The notes below the pieces were generated by a model. It was not told the origin of the DNA, did no database searches, and was given only the letters and a program-made list of their open reading frames with translations. Below, in pieces: positions 62,071-64,000 of a stretch of DNA of 64,000 nt. Both the position numbers and the translations under genes were made by a program. The first letter of the stretch is position 1, and the number at the start of each line of letters is the position of its first letter. The DNA is taken from assembly GCF_963676065.1 (NCBI RefSeq), contig NZ_OY780933.1:248001-312000 (forward strand). The letters run 5' to 3'. This DNA comes from Maridesulfovibrio sp. GTDB taxonomy: Bacteria; Desulfobacterota; Desulfovibrionia; Desulfovibrionales; Desulfovibrionaceae.

Positions 62071-63192
62071 ATGCCTAAGATCCTGCCGCGAATAATTACC
62101 GCCCTGCTGTTTTTCCTGCTTGGCGGATTCATCCTGTTCATGCTGAATCAGATTGCCGGACTGGCCCAGCTTTGCGCAGTCTATTTTCCTGCATCTTATG
62201 ATTACGTGCTCTTCGGGCTCAGCGGGTTATTCCTGATTATCTGCATGAGTCCGCTGGTGATTCATTTTTTTCGCCCCGGCGCACTTGTTATGCCGGATAA
62301 TCCCACGCCATCCCAGCAGCGGGAGTTCATACGCAGACTGCGGAAAAGACTGCGCAGAAACAAAAATATCCGCAAGGCAGGGTTGAAGCTTTCCACAACA
62401 GAAGATCTCGATATAGCCCTTGAGCATCTGGACCGCATTTCCACGGAAAAAATGAAAACCGTGGCCTCACGAATCTTCCTTTCCACGGCGATCTCCCAGA
62501 ACGGGCAGCTTGATTCATTCATCGTACTCGGCACCCTTACTAAGCTGGTCTGGGATGTATCCAAGATTTATAATCAGCGCCCTTCAATGCGCGATATGCT
62601 CTCGGTTTACGCCAATGTGGCGGGTACTGCATTTTTCGCCAGCGCGGTGGAAGAACTGGATATTCAGGCCCAGATCGAAGCTATCATGTCCCCGGTTCTG
62701 GCGGGATCCGCACTAGGCATGATTCCCGGAACCAGCGGGTTTACATCCATCGTAACCGCCTCCATTCTGGACGGCTCTACCAATGCATTTCTGGCGCTCA
62801 GGGTCGGTATTATAACCCGTGGTCATTTTAATTTTCATGCGGAGAAAAATTCTCCGGGATACCGCAGGGCTGTGCTTCGCGAGGCTGCCGGCATGCTTCT
62901 CTCCATCGCCATGGGCTCTACCAGAACCATCACCTCCGCCTACCTGAAAACCATCACCGGAGCTGCGGGCGAAAAAGCGGCCAGCGCGGCCAAGAGGGTT
63001 GTATCTTCAACAGACAGGGCTTTTCAAGCCACTAGCAGAGCCTGCAAATACTCAGCGGATCAAGTGGGCAAAGTCGCCCGTTTTGCCTCATCATACAGCA
63101 GCAAAAAGGAAGACCCTGAACCGGAAACAATCAAAGACAAAGCGGGCAAGAAATTTGGAAGGTTTAAAGATAAGTTTAGGCGCAAGAAATAA
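62071..63192 (+). CDS. DUF697-family membrane protein
   Basis: This 373-residue protein has two N-terminal membrane helices (about 8-25 and 45-67), a basic stretch, and the DUF697 core (FIVLGTLTKLVWDVSKIYNQRPSMRDMLSVY), which has further hydrophobic helices around VLAGSALGMIPGTSG. The tail is basic. DUF697/YcjF proteins often neighbour GTPases; none is seen here. Function unknown. GTGAGG lies ten bases before the ATG. Confidence 0.75.
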   Translation: MPKILPRIITALLFFLLGGFILFMLNQIAGLAQLCAVYFPASYDYVLFGLSGLFLIICMSPLVIHFFRPGALVMPDNPTPSQQREFIRRLRKRLRRNKNIRKAGLKLSTTEDLDIALEHLDRISTEKMKTVASRIFLSTAISQNGQLDSFIVLGTLTKLVWDVSKIYNQRPSMRDMLSVYANVAGTAFFASAVEELDIQAQIEAIMSPVLAGSALGMIPGTSGFTSIVTASILDGSTNAFLALRVGIITRGHFNFHAEKNSPGYRRAVLREAAGMLLSIAMGSTRTITSAYLKTITGAAGEKAASAAKRVVSSTDRAFQATSRACKYSADQVGKVARFASSYSSKKEDPEPETIKDKAGKKFGRFKDKFRRKK

Positions 63193-63196
63193 AAGC

Positions 63197-63234
63197 AAAA
63201 AACTCCCGCAATATTTTGATTAATACTACGGGAG
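63197..63234 (-). terminator. Terminator of the PACE transporter gene
   Basis: Read on the minus strand, CTCCCG-TAGTATT pairs with AATATTG-CGGGAG (including two G-T pairs) around AATCAA and ends with TTTTTT (63202-63197). It also lies just after the stop of the plus-strand DUF697 gene. Confidence 0.7.
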
Positions 63235-63269
63235 CAATTTATTCACCGAGAGAAAGACCGCAGAGGACA

Positions 63270-63698
63270 TTACACGTTTTCCGGCACCGGCATTGGAAAA
63301 ACAATATCGTACACCCAGTTGTAGGCAAAAGCATATACCAGAAAGAAAAGAGCAAACCCAATGTCAGCAATAAGAGCATTCCAAAGCGTCATATCCAGCC
63401 ACCACGCCACAAAAGGCACCGTCATAGTCAACAAAGAGAGTTCAAACAGGACCGCATGTAACCCCCGCATCCATGCCGGACGAACATGTACCGGTTTATT
63501 CAACGCTACAAGAATCTTATCGAAAACTAAATTATATAGATAATTAAAGACCATAGCCGTAACAGAGATTGTAATGCTCATGATCCCTATTCTGCTTAAA
63601 TCTTTATCAAGCATCCATGAAGCAAGCGGCGTGCAAGTGCAAAGTCCGATAATTTCAAATAAAAGAGTATGTCTAATTCTATCTGCTGTTGTTCTCAT
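63270..63698 (-). CDS. PACE-family multidrug efflux transporter
   Basis: This 142-residue inner-membrane protein has four helices in two repeats, each starting with a conserved RxxH-type segment (DRIRHTLLFE and WMRGLHAVLFE). This is the bacterial transmembrane pair domain of the PACE family. The essential Glu of AceI corresponds to E15 here. These transporters export short cationic drugs or diamines using the proton gradient. Confidence 0.88.
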   Translation of the reverse strand: MRTTADRIRHTLLFEIIGLCTCTPLASWMLDKDLSRIGIMSITISVTAMVFNYLYNLVFDKILVALNKPVHVRPAWMRGLHAVLFELSLLTMTVPFVAWWLDMTLWNALIADIGFALFFLVYAFAYNWVYDIVFPMPVPENV

Positions 63699-63826
63699 GG
63701 GAGTATAGATACTGTCTGCTCATTGCTGACTCAAGAGGAATGTGTAAAAATATATTTATTGTTTACAAGATGATACTGAAATATAACAGACATTGCTCAC
63801 AATAAACACTGTCGGAGGGCAGCATC

Positions 63827-64000
63827 ATGCAGGTAGCAATCATTCCCGCCAGAGGCGGAAGCAAGCGCATCCCTAAAAAATCCATCCGGCATTTTCTGGA
63901 TAAACCGCTGATCGCTTATACCATTGAAGCTGCCCGCAAAAGTAAATTTTTCGATCATATTCTGGTCAGTACCGACAGCGAAGAGTTCGCCGAAGTAGCC
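63827..64000 (+). CDS. CMP-nonulosonate (NeuA/PseF-type) cytidylyltransferase, 3' end outside window (partial)
   Basis: The first 58 residues are visible: MQVAIIPARGGSKRIPKKS and then KPLIAYTIEAARKS, FFDHILVSTDS. The N-terminal ARGGSKRIPKKS motif is characteristic of CMP-sialic acid and CMP-pseudaminic acid synthetases, and the wider PseF form is likely in bacteria with glycosylated flagella. GGAGGG lies seven bases before the ATG. It runs off the right edge. Confidence 0.85.
   Translation, partial: MQVAIIPARGGSKRIPKKSIRHFLDKPLIAYTIEAARKSKFFDHILVSTDSEEFAEVA

Noticed and set aside
1..64000. tRNA, rRNA, CRISPR arrays, insertion sequences or prophage
   Set aside because: No clover-leaf pattern, regularly spaced repeats, transposase or phage gene was recognised by eye; a covariance or HMM search could still find a small RNA.

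Overview
The window looks like chromosomal DNA of a marine Desulfovibrio-type sulfate-reducing bacterium (Desulfovibrionaceae, close to Maridesulfovibrio). The evidence is a combination of an HdrABC/FlxABCD electron-bifurcating oxidoreductase operon, an 'orange protein' (ORP) locus with its sigma-54 activator, NiFe-hydrogenase maturation genes hypA and hypB, a haem-c chemoreceptor paired with a tetrahaem cytochrome, and a HesB/IscA-like gene read through an in-frame UGA. No rRNA, tRNA, CRISPR array, insertion sequence or prophage was recognised.

Layout. 1-13 kb is mostly housekeeping: a cysteine-cluster protein (cut by the left edge), a shikimate-kinase-like protein, PyrR, a copper ATPase, an arginase-family hydrolase, a membrane-anchored TPR protein, an AGCS symporter, a TetR regulator, the Sec-HesB gene, another TPR protein, a periplasmic binding protein, a CBS/ACT protein and hypAB. 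12.7-16.6 kb is the ORP locus: a sigma-54 activator with a cysteine-rich PAS domain, a -24/-12 promoter, two NifX-like proteins and an Mrp/NBP35-NifX fusion ATPase. 16.6-24.7 kb, on the minus strand, holds a LivJ-like lipoprotein, a small conserved protein, alr, mutL, lptD and hldD. 25-31 kb holds a cysteine desulfidase family protein, a VWA-OmpA protein with a small secreted neighbour, and the chemoreceptor/cytochrome pair. 31.4-38.2 kb is hdrC-hdrB-hdrA-flxD-flxC-flxB-flxA, which should couple NADH oxidation to ferredoxin and DsrC/heterodisulfide reduction. It is followed by a CheY-like regulator and a BaiN/YhiN flavoprotein.

40-62 kb is a surface-polysaccharide region. A visibly AT-rich minus-strand operon (40.1-47.3 kb) encodes a glycosyltransferase, a DegT aminotransferase, two FemAB/GNAT-like proteins, a sulfotransferase, a polysaccharide-deacetylase-like protein and a methyltransferase. 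It is divergent from a second DegT aminotransferase. An AsnB-radical SAM/SPASM pair follows. A plus-strand operon (52.3-60.8 kb) then carries a dehydrogenase-acetyltransferase fusion (WbpB-WbpD type), a WecB/WbpI-type epimerase, a GT4-toroid fusion, a GT2-TagF fusion and a GT2. Together these suggest a glycan containing a 2,3-diamino-sugar (ManNAc3NAcA-like) and polyol-phosphate, possibly sulfated, methylated and amidated. A cytidylyltransferase of the NeuA/PseF type begins at the right edge, suggesting a nonulosonic acid pathway there.

The main points for a second look are the selenocysteine HesB protein with a visible SECIS-like hairpin, the ORP locus with a promoter that nearly coincides with the start codon, a hairpin that buries the ribosome-binding site of the sigma-54 activator, the chemoreceptor-cytochrome operon, and the unusual fusions in the polysaccharide region.
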